DNA of 64,000 nucleotides, taken from the NCBI GenBank assembly GCA_032622095.1, contig CP136066.1, forward strand, positions 201,894,978 through 201,958,977, read 5' to 3'. Origin of the DNA: Siphonodentalium dalli (lineage: Eukaryota > Mollusca > Scaphopoda > Gadilida > Siphonodentaliidae). The translations under genes and the position numbers were made by a program. Shown here one piece after another: positions 11,641 through 23,159 of the stretch. Under the pieces are notes generated by a model. It saw nothing but the letters and a program-made list of their open reading frames with translations, was not told the origin of the DNA and searched no databases. Position 1 is the first letter of the stretch. Each line of letters begins with the position of its first letter.

Positions 11641-11759
11641 CTCAAAGATACGGAGGGCCATCGTGATGGGTATTGATATTAAACATCGTTAAAATCGCCA
11701 CGAAAAACAATATAGACAGATAATGGTCTACACCAATCATAACTATCGCGTACATAGTA

Positions 11760-12450
11760 TGTTTGTCAAGTTCATTAGCACGCCCGCGTGTATACAGTGG
11801 CCCAAATTATAAAATTCCGTGGTCCCATGTAAGTTTTATGGTTTTCCGGTTTATTAGTTTAAAAGTCGAACTGCGCGACCAGGAGGCCGGTCACTGGTTT
11901 ATTAGTTTAAAAGTCGAACTGCGCGATCAGGGGGCCGGTCACCGGTAAACGGTGTAGATGGGAATTTCAATTTCGTTTATTGTCCTTTACATTATTATGT
12001 CAATAATGTTCATTTTTGGTTTGTGACAAGCTATGTCAATTACCAATAAAAGAAATTTAAAAGATAATTTGTAAGTCTTATATTTCAGCTTTTTTGATAT
12101 TTTTCGTTCTGCAGCCCACTGATGGTTGTGATGGTATTATAGTTGCAGTATGTAATAATTATGACCGCTTTAATTGCTTTCGATCTTTAGGTATGAACAA
12201 TGGCTGGACCATGCACTCTTGGCGGGAACACAATACCTCCGATTTTTTATCCGCATTTAGAAGCTTTCTGGTGTGGTGAATGAAAAACCTGCAGTAATAA
12301 GCCGTATAGTTGTTTGTAATAATTCGAAGGATTAGTTGTTTTAACGGAATTCTGAGGCGGAGAATTCATGTAACCAATATATTTTATATTATAATTATGG
12401 CTAATAATATGATCTTGAGGGCGTTAACATTTCTGAATATGGTTTTATTG
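11760..12450 (+). repeat. Dispersed repeat shared with 57050-57570
   Basis: AAAAGTCGAACTGCGCGACC, TTATTGTCCTTTACATTATT, TTGGTTTGTGACAAGC and CGTTCTGCAGCCCACTGA occur in the same order here and at 57160-57380, followed by the TTTAACGGAATTCTGAG block. A 47-bp piece (TTATTAGTTTAAAAGTCGAA onward) is doubled at about 11850-11945. Non-coding. Confidence 0.75.
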
Positions 12451-12589
12451 TACGCTGTGTTATGTAAACAAAAGCCAAATTAAGTTACATGACCTGTTGT
12501 ACAGTACGTGTACACGGCTGCAATAAAGGTACTCATTCTGATTAGACGCTCCTAAATTACTATTCCTTTGGCTTTGGTGTAGAAAATAT

Positions 12590-12760
12590 TTGATTCGAGT
12601 CGAGAAACCCACCCATCAAAGATCAGAGTGATCAGATATCGATTTGTGAAGTTTGTTAATTTTTGGAGATGTGGACCAGAACCACGTGCTCAAACAGACA
12701 AATTGCGGTTGTAAGATGAATAATTCGAAAATCAAGTGGTTACTATTAACAATAATAACC
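12590..12760 (+). repeat. Dispersed repeat, GAGTCGAGRAACCCACCC family
   Basis: The block runs from GATTCGAGTCGAGAAACCCA through a TGATCAGATATCGAT segment to GATGAATAATTCGAAAATCA. Related copies lie at 14750-14945 in the same orientation and at 28630-28795 inverted. The right part of this block is also the outer end of the foldback that follows. Confidence 0.7.
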
Positions 12761-14745
12761 ACTTTAATCCAGACAAGATGGCGTCCATCATGGCGGCCAT
12801 TTTTGTATATGCACCATGTCTCTTTGATCGCCGTTATAGTAAATATGTTATCACAAGCGGTCTTGTTTTCTGCTCGATTCGTTATGCTAATATACAACCC
12901 TTACAAATTAGCCAAAAATCCGACACCAGAATCCAATATGGCGGCCAAGATGGCCGCCGAAATGTGAAAATATGCTATTTTTCTTACATGTTACCACCTT
13001 TCGTTTGTCTCTGTGGGAAAGTATTGGCATCTTTGTGTGATGTTATACATTTAGCGTATAGAGGAGTCAGTGGCGAACACATGGGAACCATAATATACAT
13101 TCATTGTGGGATATTTTTGTCCGATATCACGTTTTCCCAAATGCCGGTATAATAGGTCAAAGCCGAATCTACGCAAATAACGCGATGTAATGTTTCAAAT
13201 CAATGAATGCTATTGCTATCATAACAACACCCATGCATATATATGTGCAGGAGATACTCGAGCTAGGATTCCTCTTATACTTGAGTTGAGGAATATTCGC
13301 CAAAATCCAAGATGGCGGCCAAAATGGCCACCAGAAATAAAAAATCGCCGATTTTAACATCAGTGAGCATTATTATCATGACAACTCCACACATGCTTAC
13401 TATTGTGAGTTGGGAACACTTAGGCGAAGAACTTTCCTTGTACCATATCCAAATCAAAGTCCCCCAAATCCAAAATGGCGCCCACAATGGCGGACAGATT
13501 TTTTTAAATTACCGAAATTCCCTCATATTCACATCATTGGGCATTTTTGTCGAGACAACTCCACCCATGCTTACATTTGAGTTGGAAATACTGAGGTGAA
13601 GTATATACCTTACATCTCAAGCAAGAAATGGTTTTCCAAATCGAAGATGGCGGCCAAAATGGAGACCGAAATTTGAAAACATGCCTACATTCCTTTACTT
13701 TCTTACGATGGGCGTTAATGATTCGCGATTTCTACCCGCCATTACATGTTGATATGGAATAGTGACACGAAGTATTCATTAGGCTTTGGCAATTGATACT
13801 CATAATCAAGATCGCTGCTAAATTGGCGGCTTGAAATTGAAAAGAAATCGATATTTTCCACATACTAATTTCAACTTTTTGTCATAATATCGGTATGTAT
13901 GGACGAAACTGTACAAGTGTTCCCAACACACAATAGTAAGCAGGTGTGGAGTTGTCATGACAATAATGCTCACTGATATTAAAATCAGCGATTTTCGGAG
14001 ATGTTTCTATTTCTAGTGGCCATTTTGGCCGCCATCTTGGATTTGGGTGAATATCCTACAACTCAGGTATAAGAGGAACCATAGCTCGAGTATTTCCTGC
14101 ACATAAATATTCATGGGTGTTGTTATGATAGCAATAACATTCATTGATTCGAAACATTACATCGCGTTATTAACGTAGATTCGGCTTTAACCTATTATAC
14201 CGGCATTTGGGAAACGTGATATCGGACAAAAATATTCCACAATGAATGTATATTATTGTCTCCATGTGTTCGCCAATGACTCCTCTATACGATTAATGTA
14301 TAACATCACGCAAAGATGCAACATTTTCCAACAGAGACAAACGAAAGGTGGTAACATGTCAGAAAAATAGCATATTTTCACATTACGGCGGCCATCTTGG
14401 ATTTTTGGCTAATTTGTAAGGGTTGTATATTAGCATAACGAATCGAGCGAAAAACAAGACCGCTTGTGATAACATCTTTACTATAACGGCGATCAAAGAG
14501 ACCTGGTGCATATAAAACAAATGGCCGCCATGATGGACGCCATCTTTTCTGGAGTCTCTGCGGCCACTTTTTTTTCTTGTTAACAACCGAAAGAAATTCG
14601 AGGAGACCATAAGAAAGAAAATTAGTGAGGTGAAGTCCTGGGGGTGCAGAGGTCGACCAATATCTCATGGACTACTTGATTTGAGAGTTATCCATCTTAC
14701 ACCCGCAATTTGTCTGTTTTAGGACGTGGATCTGTCCCACATCGG
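12664..14745. mobile_element. Foldback element with YY1-like motif modules (about 2.1 kb)
   Basis: The left arm (about 12664-13440) and right arm (about 13905-14745) are long inverted repeats of each other, with a spacer of about 460 bp. Matching landmarks include AACAGACAAATTGCGG, TCTTTGATCGCCGTTATAGT, GAACACATGGG and CATGACAACTCCACAC. Each arm contains modules that begin with a doublet of the type AAGATGGCGGCCAAAATGG, followed by AAATTGAAAA and a CAACTCCAC segment; such modules also fill the spacer (near 13470 and 13640). No transposase or target duplication is evident. AAGATGGCGGC equals the YY1 binding consensus, but binding is untested. Confidence 0.75.
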
Positions 14746-14749
14746 GGGT

Positions 14750-14950
14750 CAAAACTATTTTATTCGAGTCGAGGAACCCACCCACCAAATCTCAGTGATC
14801 AGAATTTCGAGTTTTTAAATTTGTTATTTCCCCGAGATATATGTAATTTTTGGCGGCCTGGCAAATATTCCGCAAGTCGACGGTCTCGGACCAAAGTGCG
14901 GATGAAGATGGATAACTCTAAAATCAAGTGGCTTTGGGTTTTAGCTATTT
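14750..14950 (+). repeat. Dispersed repeat, GAGTCGAGRAACCCACCC family, copy 2
   Basis: Direct copy of the block at 12590-12760 (TTCGAGTCGAGGAACCCACC to GATGGATAACTCTAAAATCA), with an extra TTTTTGGCGGCC segment. It abuts the right end of the foldback, so the foldback is flanked by direct copies of this block. Confidence 0.65.
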
Positions 14951-15329
14951 GACAACCCGGCCACATTTCGTTAAATGCTACACTAGAGTTGATAGCGGTT
15001 AGCATTATTTTTGGGCAATTAATCAATTCTGATAACTGAAGCGGCATTTAAAAAAAAATGTTGTTGGAATCTGATGATATGGGGAACATCGAATCGGATT
15101 TAGTACCTATACCAGTGTAGTTATAACATAACAGCGGTGCCAGAACCCGCATAATACCATTTTAACTCATTGGTGATGGATTCTTTATCTAATGTTTCCT
15201 TTTTTCGTTGTAGGTCATGAATAATAAAAATGGTTTACACGGGTCTATGGGTATGTATAATTTATTAATTTTTAAGCCATTATAGTCATGTAAAGCCTAC
15301 TCAATATTCGAATGGCCAGACAAAATTAT
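14951..15329 (+). repeat. Repeat segment shared with 60770-60900
   Basis: GAAGCGGCATT followed by CTGATGATATGGGG, ATCGAAT and GTACCT occurs here (15038-15105) and at 60776-60888. It is otherwise non-coding. A TTTTTTCGTTGTAG near 15200 looks like a splice acceptor but no good exon follows. Confidence 0.45.
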
Positions 15330-15723
15330 ACACAACCTATTCCATATTATATACCAGTTGGAAGAGGAATCAAACAAATATATATATTCCACCAGAATAC
15401 GGAGTGTTCACCAAGTGATAGAGATTCTCAGATTCATTCCAAGACTTCCCCCGCTGTCAACCAAGAATTCATCAGAATTCAAACTAAGAGGTACGGTTAT
15501 TCCCCTTCCATTGAGAATTATATACTTTACAGTACAGTCCGGATCAAAATTAAGCACATATAACAAATCTGTACCTCGACAAAAACAACATGTTCCCAGT
15601 TTATTCGACCGGATCAGTTGATAATACAATGTGTTTCGGAGCTTCCTCTTTCAAATAGTATATAACATGGAATGCGTTGTATGTAATGTGATCTCGTGAT
15701 TCGAAAATTAAGTGGCCCTTTAA
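15330..15723 (-). mobile_element. TTAA MITE family 2, rearranged copy
   Basis: The right end (CGAAAATTAAGTGGCCCTTT followed by AA, with TTAA at 15720-15723) and the adjoining interior match the elements at 51214-51695 and 52433-52909. The left side (15341-15375, ATTATATACCAGTTGGAAGA) is an inverted copy of the right-hand interior, so this copy has a partial foldback form. I cannot locate the left terminus. Confidence 0.6.
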
Positions 15724-16146
15724 TGTCTAGATTTTAATCGTGAACTTTCATAAAATATAAGAGAATATTTAACCAGCCCATATGTGTCAAATGACCGGAC
15801 ACATTCAATTTGAACTTTAGTTCACCCAAATAGCGGACAGGGAAGATGACCCGACTTCTTCGGTAGTTTAAATTCCGATACGAAATCTCGACTTTGCTTT
15901 GTTCAATTTCGACAAGTTATATGTCAAATGAAATGGAATTTTATTGCCAATAAGAAAAACCGGGGGTTAGGTTGGCTAAAAATCGATTTCTATAATACTT
16001 TAGGGTTTTGATAGTTGATCTTGTGTGAACATCCATCTCTGGAACCTTGTCATTGGTATAGTCTATATTGGTATTTTAGTATTTTCTCCAGGGGCCTGTG
16101 GCCCCAAATGGGTACAACATGTTATTAGCATGTGTTATATTCACAG
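15724..16146. other. No feature recognised
   Basis: About 420 bp of AT-rich sequence without repeat termini or a convincing frame. Confidence 0.4.
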
Positions 16147-16276
16147 CTGAACCTATGCCGCCAGATGACAGTGGTGGTCAAATCGATCCAAACAACCATA
16201 ACAACCAGCCAACATTTCAAGAGTTGAATGTCCAGCTTCCGAGACTTTCGGCTGATTCGGGCACAATGGTGCAAAG
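16147..16276 (+). CDS. Candidate isolated exon (130 bp), function unknown
   Basis: An open segment is bounded by a plausible acceptor (TTATATTCACAG, 16135-16146) and donor (GCAAAG then GTTAAT). It translates to a hydrophilic 43-residue peptide with a PPDDSGGQIDPN start, and is less AT-rich than its surroundings. If real, it enters and leaves within codons. No partner exon is obvious nearby, and I recognise no family. It shows a vague likeness to another exon-like segment at 61188-61309. It could equally be a chance open stretch or an exon of a decayed transposon. Confidence 0.25.
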
Positions 16277-16600
16277 GTTAATATATAGAGAATAATCACT
16301 TGATTGAACTAGCGACGTAATAAATTCATGAGAGGCAGGTACGTAATAAATTCATGAGAGGCAGGTACCTTGTACAAAGAAGAGAGCGCATTGCGCTAGA
16401 ATGTTTTACAAAATAGTTCCGAATGAATTATTGCACGTCACCAGTTCAGTCAAGTGATTATTGTGTTTATTTTATTCCATTCTAAACATCTGATTTACCA
16501 TAAATCCGAATAATAGGATACACATGAATTTGCTGTCATTCCACGTAGCAAGACCTGGTGTAAAATGTGTCCGAATTTCGCCATGGGAATCTCTAAATTC

Positions 16601-17555
16601 AAGATGGCGTCCAAGATGGCCGTCGAGAACTGTGCGCTTCAAAATACATCTGTTAAATTGTGCACCTTAGATTAGAACTGTTACTGTGGTGATATATCAT
16701 ACTCTTGGCTGTGTTCACAACATAAAATCAATGCTAACCCCATTACAAGATTGCTGTCAAAATGACCGCCGCCGCACCCCAAATGTTAATCGGTTCGTGA
16801 TTTTAAACTATCTTCAAGTTACAATGATAGTAACAAATACAAATAGAAAAGTATATTTGAGCAGATATTTTGTTTCCATTCTATGAAGAATCATCTTTGT
16901 AGCCGTTATGCATGGGTGTGCTCGTCTTATGGCGCAAGCATTATTGTCTAGAATTCTCTTGGTGACATGTCTCAGTTACAGATTAAACAGTAACTTAGTA
17001 TCAACCAAAGCGGAGAGCAGATTAGATGCCATCTTATCTGAAGACCAGCTAACGTAGCGTGTAAATATCTGCCATTAGACAGCAGAGGTGTTAAGAAACG
17101 AATTGCATATTTACAAGCAATCGCTGTATTGACCTTGATTATAGTTATGCAATATTTGACAGTCACCAGTTATTTTAATATCGGTCACCATTTGGGCAGA
17201 AATCTTCGATTTTAAGAGCCATATTTGGCTCCAATGACTTCATTTTAGTTTATATAATATATAATTATATAACTCTTCTGTTGTGTGTCTTAATACGTTT
17301 TGGTAGAAATTATAAATTTTTGCATTTACTTGTCTTAAGTAATATTGCAAAATCGAACTTGAAAAATGGGGACTCTCTGTTTAAGATTATCGGCGGCCAT
17401 TTTGACAGCCATATTGTAATGTTGTAATCATGTTGTAATAGTTATGTACCTGAACACAGTGCAGACGTATGATATATGACATCGGTAATACATCGTACCT
17501 CAATTGTACAATTTATCATATATATTCTCAGCGACCATATTGGACGCCATCTTGA
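16601..17555. mobile_element. Foldback element with YY1-like motifs (about 0.95 kb)
   Basis: Arms at 16601-16775 and 17391-17555 are inverted copies. Each starts (reading inward) with AAGATGGCGTCCAA and TGGCCGTCGAGAA or its variant, passes GATATATCATAC and TGTGTTCA, and ends with GCTGTCAAAATGRCCGCCG. The 615-bp spacer shows no gene. This is the same plan as the larger element at 12664-14745 but a different sequence family. Confidence 0.65.
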
Positions 17556-17807
17556 TCCTGAGTTTTCACAAAGGCGGATTTTACTGGGATACGTTTTCCC
17601 CAGGTACGTGCGCACAGGGTGCCATCAAAATCTCCTCGTTAAAGAACACGCTCCAAAGAATAGAATATACGACGAATATATCGCAAAATAATCGGCCGTT
17701 AAGAGAAAAATCGTTCAAAGTTTGAACAGCTCTAAAATATTTCCCCAAAATTGGATTTTAGCGGATTTTGGATATGATGTTCTAGAAGCATTTCCACGTC
17801 GAATGGT

Positions 17808-18231
17808 TTAACCCTTTGCCCAACAAAACGGCCAAAAACGCCCAAATAAAGCTTCAACAGCCTAAAATATCTTCGGTCTGTCTCAATAACACCATACACA
17901 TATGGATATCATTGGCACCGGTTCATTGACCACATTGTGATGGTTACAGTTATGCCCTGTGCCAATGCATTCTCTTATATATGCTAGTCGACCATAGGTC
18001 GCCTCGCATATATAAGAGAATGCATTGGCCTAAAAAAAATATTTTTTTAACACTTTTTACCATTTTTTCTTACATTCTTTAACAATTTTATAATTTTTTC
18101 TTCCATTTTTTAACAAATTTTATAATTTGTTTCTACATTCTTTGACAATTTAATCATTTTTAATATGTCTTAAGCCAATGCATTTGGCACAATGCTTTGG
18201 CACAGGGCCGTTCTGTTGGGTAAAGGGTTAA
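17808..18231. mobile_element. piggyBac-type MITE (424 bp)
   Basis: TTAA lies at both ends (17808-17811 and 18228-18231), with inverted termini CCCTTTGCCCAACA on the left and CCCTTTACCCAACA (complement) on the right, extending through ACGGCC. A TTAA target followed by CCC is the signature of piggyBac ends. The interior holds a strong hairpin and no coding sequence, so the element depends on a transposase from elsewhere. Confidence 0.8.
17962..18028. repeat. Perfect 23-bp stem hairpin inside the piggyBac MITE
   Basis: Positions 17962-17984 and 18006-18028 are exact reverse complements. The 21-base loop contains another small palindrome (CGACC, ATA, GGTCG). It lies near the centre of the MITE. 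Confidence 0.95.
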
Positions 18232-19100
18232 AACATCTTGTTACCAGTTTGTAACAACGCTCCATCGAGCAAACTATCCGTGTTCTTCTGCATTCGAGAA
18301 CAGCCGCATACCATCAAGACATGACCTGCACTGTGGGTGTCATGATACCCGAATACATGCCACGGGGGAACATAATTTCCACCAAATTCGGGGAAAAGTT
18401 GGAAAGTATGCAATATAAATTTAAGGGGTGCGTAGATCATTTTTGTCTTCATGGTCCGATTCTGTTTGAGTTCGGGGCGTGAGAATTCAGACCGGCGAAC
18501 ATATTGTTTTTATGGCGTGGTCTCAGGTATTCGAATTGCCCGGAGTTCAGGAAAACAATGGATGATACAAGGTTGACATGTTTAGAGTTTTATCCCCTCC
18601 CTTCACGAAATAGGTTCCGTGCGTCCGTCTCTCCGTCCATCAATGATCCGTGTGTCTCACCGAACTTTGCAGCTATATAATATCATGTACATGTACATTG
18701 TATATCTCAGTCATTGGTGGTCGGATTTGAATGATATTTGGTATGCCGATGAACCACCTTGGCGGAAAGGATATTCACATGTAGTTTTTCTTCAGTAATG
18801 TATGGAAAGTCGCTAGTTGCTAGTTGCCAGTTGCTAATTGCTAAGTGCTAGTTATACTATAACCAATCAAAATCAACGTTACCACGCACTTGACTCAGAA
18901 TAGTTAATAGAGTTACTCCCCATGAATTAGCAACGCTCGGAAAAGTGCAGATCTAGAGCCTGAGTATGCTATTTTGTTTTCCGTTATTTCCTTGAGAGTT
19001 TTTATTGTCTGAAGACTAAAATCGAAGTCAGATGATTCATGGGAAACGACTACTACGACCTGCTACTATTCTGAGATTTTTATACTGTGTAAATTTGGAT
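18232..19100. other. Non-coding, with a short GCTAGTT repeat
   Basis: No gene is seen. At 18808-18852 there is a degenerate tandem repeat of GCTAGTTG/GCTAGTT. The stretch 18600-18780 has the wording (CCGTCCATCAATG, GTCGGATTTGAATGATATTTG) of a common invertebrate dispersed repeat, without clear ends. Confidence 0.45.
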
Positions 19101-19860
19101 TAATATTCGTAAAAATAACTACTTTGAGCAAGATTATTCTCCATTTCTATTAGGTCACCCTACCGAAGTGTTTCACATCACTTTAATGTTATATTATACT
19201 ATTATATTTCAGATGATGTTTGGTCACATCAATTCATTCGTGCATCACATTAACCATCACCCATTTCTACTAGAATAGTTAAAGTTAAGTGAGTATATCA
19301 GCCCTTCACTCTTTGTTCAGGGTACAAAAACAATTAATATTTAAAAAATTCAATGTTAAAAGTTTCAATATTATTATTTATTCACTGCATGTAATTATAT
19401 GAATAAGTTTTTTTTATAGTGAAATATATTATGCCTACGTTTACTTAAAGGCTTTAAATAGCATTGACCTACTGTAAAAAAAAGTTAGTGTATTCTCATT
19501 TTGTGATGTTAAATTCATATTTCTATATCATACACTGAGACCAGCTGAGACTGCTAAAAGTTATCCATAAATAGACTTATATTTATTGATCATAAAATAT
19601 AATAAATATTCAAAGCGTTATCCGTGTAATGCTGCAGACCAACTCTGCACAGCTATTAGTCACTTTTTCAATTTTCAAATTCAACACTCACTATTTCATT
19701 TTCATCTAATCTCTGAACTTATCATATTGTTGTTTTGGTGTTATATTCACTCAAGTGTTTTATGTTTGTTAACTATGGGCAATATATTTCAATTGTCGTA
19801 ATATATTCTATTCTATTCTTAATGGAGAAATGTTTTGAAATTTCACAATATTTAGGATCA
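19101..19860. repeat. Dispersed repeats and a retroelement-like tail
   Basis: ACTACTTTGAGCAAGATTAT through TCACTTTAA at 19110-19185 recurs at 62936-62997. At about 19800-19822 the sequence ends in repeated TTCTA units after AATATA, resembling a LINE or SINE 3' tail; its 5' limit is not visible. No coding motif. Confidence 0.45.
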
Positions 19861-20325
19861 TCTCTAGATGGTAACTGTCAAATTTGAACGATTTTCAATG
19901 AAAAAACATAGCCACCGGCAGCCATCTTGGATTTGACTTACTTTGTTGCATGACTAAATCTCTTGACGCACCCTATAGTTGACATCGGTTATCAGCGGAT
20001 CGTCACAAAACTTCATGTATATCATCGGGGTAACCACTGGATGCCATTTAATTTTATGGGCCACATCCCTCACCCGATCGTCACCAAACTTTATATGGAT
20101 ATTGGGGTGGCATACAACGCCATTTAGAATCCAGAGATATTCCCAAGGCGTATTGTAACGGAATATTGATATAGTTTTCCACAGGTCCTGCCTTGTTACC
20201 AATTTCGTTTTGCTCTATGACAATACTGCGCGACCATATCAAACATAATTGGCTGTTGGGAAAACAGATACTAATTCGTATTATTTTTATGCATGTAAAC
20301 ATAAGTAATTTAACCACGGATTCCA
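19861..20325. other. Non-coding repeat-like stretch
   Basis: Contains a GCAGCCATCTTGGATTT motif also seen at 53748 and two imperfect copies of a CGTCACAAAACTTCATGTAT / CGTCACCAAACTTTATATGG phrase about 85 bp apart. I see no gene. Confidence 0.4.
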
Positions 20326-20475
20326 CATGGTCATTGATTTTGACACGGGGTTGTAACTGCTCCGCGAGACAGACACCACTTCCGATATTTTGTCCAGTTC
20401 ACTTCTGATGCACTCGAGTTCACTCGTGATCTTTTTAAGTTGGTTGGCGCTCGATTTTGTAGATGGATTCACCAA
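20326..20475 (-). pseudogene. Coiled-coil coding relic, copy 1
   Basis: The minus-strand frame reads LKKITSELECIRSELDKIS then EVVSVSRSSYNP, with heptad-like hydrophobic spacing. A related frame (SELDRRSQVVSVSRSSSYPE) is on the plus strand at 23160-23400. Two copies sharing a reading frame suggest a once-coding unit such as a transposon ORF or a gene fragment. Both are short and flanked by non-coding sequence. No family is recognised. Confidence 0.35.
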
Positions 20476-21500
20476 GGAAAGAGAATATACCGTTTTTTGT
20501 TAAATACGACTTCCGCACATCCTCATCTGTTCATGAGATTTGATATTTAAATATACAGTGCGCCAATTTGCCAAATTAAGCGTAGACATTTGAGTGTTAA
20601 ATTGCCATTGCCCCAATAGTAAATATAGCACACATTTACGTGAGAAAAACGAATCTTTCGATACTGACACGATAATGCAAGGTTTTATTAGTCAAAAGTG
20701 TGTTGTCTCCCCGCGGACAGTAGATATATGACATTGGAATCATAAGATATTTAGGTTTGAAATTGTAACGAAAAAGCTCCAGTTCACCGAAGATAAGATC
20801 GGTTCACTTCCCAAACATAAGACCCAGTTCTTTGCCGATCAACAATGTCCTGTATATTCATATTGAGAGATTATCAATTTTTGATCACCCCTATAGTCGA
20901 AAGAGCTTATATTTATCTCAATTTGAAAGAAATATATATGGGTTATGCAACATGTATGTTTAAAACGAGTGCACGTATATCTGCACGTAGGGGGCGTACG
21001 ATAGGAGATAATGAGATACACGTATTGGAGAAATAATGTCGCAGCCATGGACGAGAAAATTGGAAGTGGGATAGCGGGGCGTGTGCCCACTCAATACAGA
21101 TCAAACCGCTATTAAACCTATAATGTGTTGGTGATATGATATTCTTTTTCTCCTTCCTATATGTTGCAACTTCCTATTGTTTTCAGTTTATACGAAGGAC
21201 AGGGAAGGTCAATGCTTTCACTGGAAGACACCATGCTGTTGAGGGATATTTCATTTGACTCGATATTCGAGCCACAACTTGACTCGATATCCGAGCCACA
21301 ACTAACGGGTACACCATTGAAGCCGAGGCCGCATGTCGAGAGCAGTGGGCTATAGGGTCTCCGTTTGGGGTATCCACCTTGATAATTCCAACTGCACCCC
21401 CCCCCCCGAATAAGACCAGATGATATTAATATATTTTGAACATGAAAATTGCACAAATCGTAACATCTAGTGGTCTAACTCCAGACAAATGCACACAACT
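20476..21500. other. No gene recognised
   Basis: AT-rich with a CTCGATATYCGAGCCACAAC doublet near 21258-21303 and a C run near 21397. GCTCCAGTTCACCGAAGAT near 20776 is an inverted relative of GTGAACTGGAGC near 22735 and 22765. Confidence 0.4.
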
Positions 21501-22310
21501 ACGGAGCAATAGATTAGGACACACCGGGTCGACCAAGGTTGTTCGGCCCGGTGTGAGAAAAGTTTGAAAACTAAACAAGAAAATCGCAAAATCCTAGCAT
21601 CTAGACTGACCTCAAGCTTTCCTAGTGTTGAAAATTTCAAACCTCTCCCTTAGTTTGGAAATTTTCCAATTGATGCAGACTGATGACCATTTCAGTAACA
21701 ATTTTAACCAAATGTAGTAAAATATTGTTTTCTTAAACTCATTAGCAGTTTGATGTTGGCCACGAGGAGGGACCAGGACGCATCGGGCCGACCATGGTTC
21801 GGCCAGGTGTGCGGAAATTTTTAAATCTGAACAAGAAAATCGCAAAATCCTAGTATCTAGACTAGCCTCAAGCATTCATAGAGATTGAAATTTCAAACCT
21901 GACAACCCGACTTATAGGTTGGAAAATTTCCAACATATGACAATTCTAGTGACAATTTTGACCAAATGTACGACAATATTGTTTTCTTAAATTAACTAGA
22001 AGTTTTTGACTGGCCATGGGGGAGAGACCAGGACACAAGCTTTCCAAGTGTTGGAAATTTCCAACCTGACACCCCATAAGGTTGGAAAATTTCTAACTGA
22101 TGGCCATTTCAGTCCAAATTTTTTTCCAAAAGAAGGAAAATATGCAATTATTGGTCCAAAAACAATAAATTCCCCCAAATAAATTGTTTGAAAATCAAAC
22201 TACAAGAACATTTTTCAACCTATTGTTGGTGTGAAATTTCCAACTAATGTTGTGTCAGGTATGACATTTCCAACTGTTGAATATTTTGACCAAAGTTGGG
22301 GGGTGAGACA
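21500..22310. repeat. Tandem repeat of about 257 bp, decayed
   Basis: The phrases GGGCCGACCATGGTTCGG, GAACAAGAAAATCGCAAAAT, CCTAGTATCTAGAC and TTTTGACCAAATGTA recur at about 21520 and 21777, and partially after 22030. A further copy with the same order lies at 59150-59640. The repeat is rich in GGAAAATTTCCAAC phrases. Non-coding. Confidence 0.7.
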
Positions 22311-23159
22311 CCCCCACCCCCCCCCCCCCCCCGCCCTGTCGCCACGTCTCTGATCGAGAGTGCTCATATATATTACACTCTTGGTCGTCTCCTGCTTCTC
22401 TTTGCAATAATAACATCTATACTCAGCCTGGAAGAACAATTGTTTAATGGCGCATACATGAAAGTTATTTTGTTTGTGATATCAGCGAATGATGCGTCCC
22501 ATTTTGCCTATGATGGCACATCTACAATGTAGGCATATACTAATTTACCAATTGTGCATAATTTTTTTTATATATATATATAATTGCCTCACGAAATCAG
22601 CGCGTTTGTCGAGTAAAATTGTTTAGATCTTTGTTGAAAAGCAAACCAGCTTCGATTGCTTTATCATTTCCCCAATTGACAGCCATTTTCAGACATAAAG
22701 ATTGCTTTTTGAGAAGGTGATGTTCGATGTAGTGAACTGGAGCGTATCATGTTTAGCTTGTAGTGAACTGGAGCTTCTGTTTTAATGAACTGGAGCGTAC
22801 ACCATGTCGTCGCTAATCGTCGATGTCAAAAGTGGGCAAGGTTTTGTATAAAACCATATATATACATGAGAAATTGGTGGTCCCAGGTGTGCATGTATGC
22901 AACGCATTTATAACTGCAGCTAAACAGAATTTTTTTCAAAAAACGATGTTATCTGTCGCTATGTGAATTTTGTTCACAGAAATCCGACTGATCAGTGGTT
23001 ATTTCTAGAAGGAATTAGTGTTCATGTTGCCTGAATTGTTAGTGTTTTGAATTTGTGGTGTTTATTGTATGTTTCCCCATGCGAACAGTTTGAAAACTAC
23101 GTCTCTTTATGTAGATTTTGGGGAATACTCACCGACATGGTCATCTTAGCCGCCATTTT
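22311..23159. other. Non-coding with long C run and GTGAACTGGAGC repeats
   Basis: A long C run occupies about 22317-22332. TGAACTGGAGC occurs three times between 22730 and 22800. I see no gene. Confidence 0.4.

Noticed and set aside
12736..13152. 138- and 104-codon frames in the foldback, mirrored at 14378-14668
   Set aside because: They reflect the inverted DNA repeat; the mirrored copies have shifts and stops and no family is recognised.
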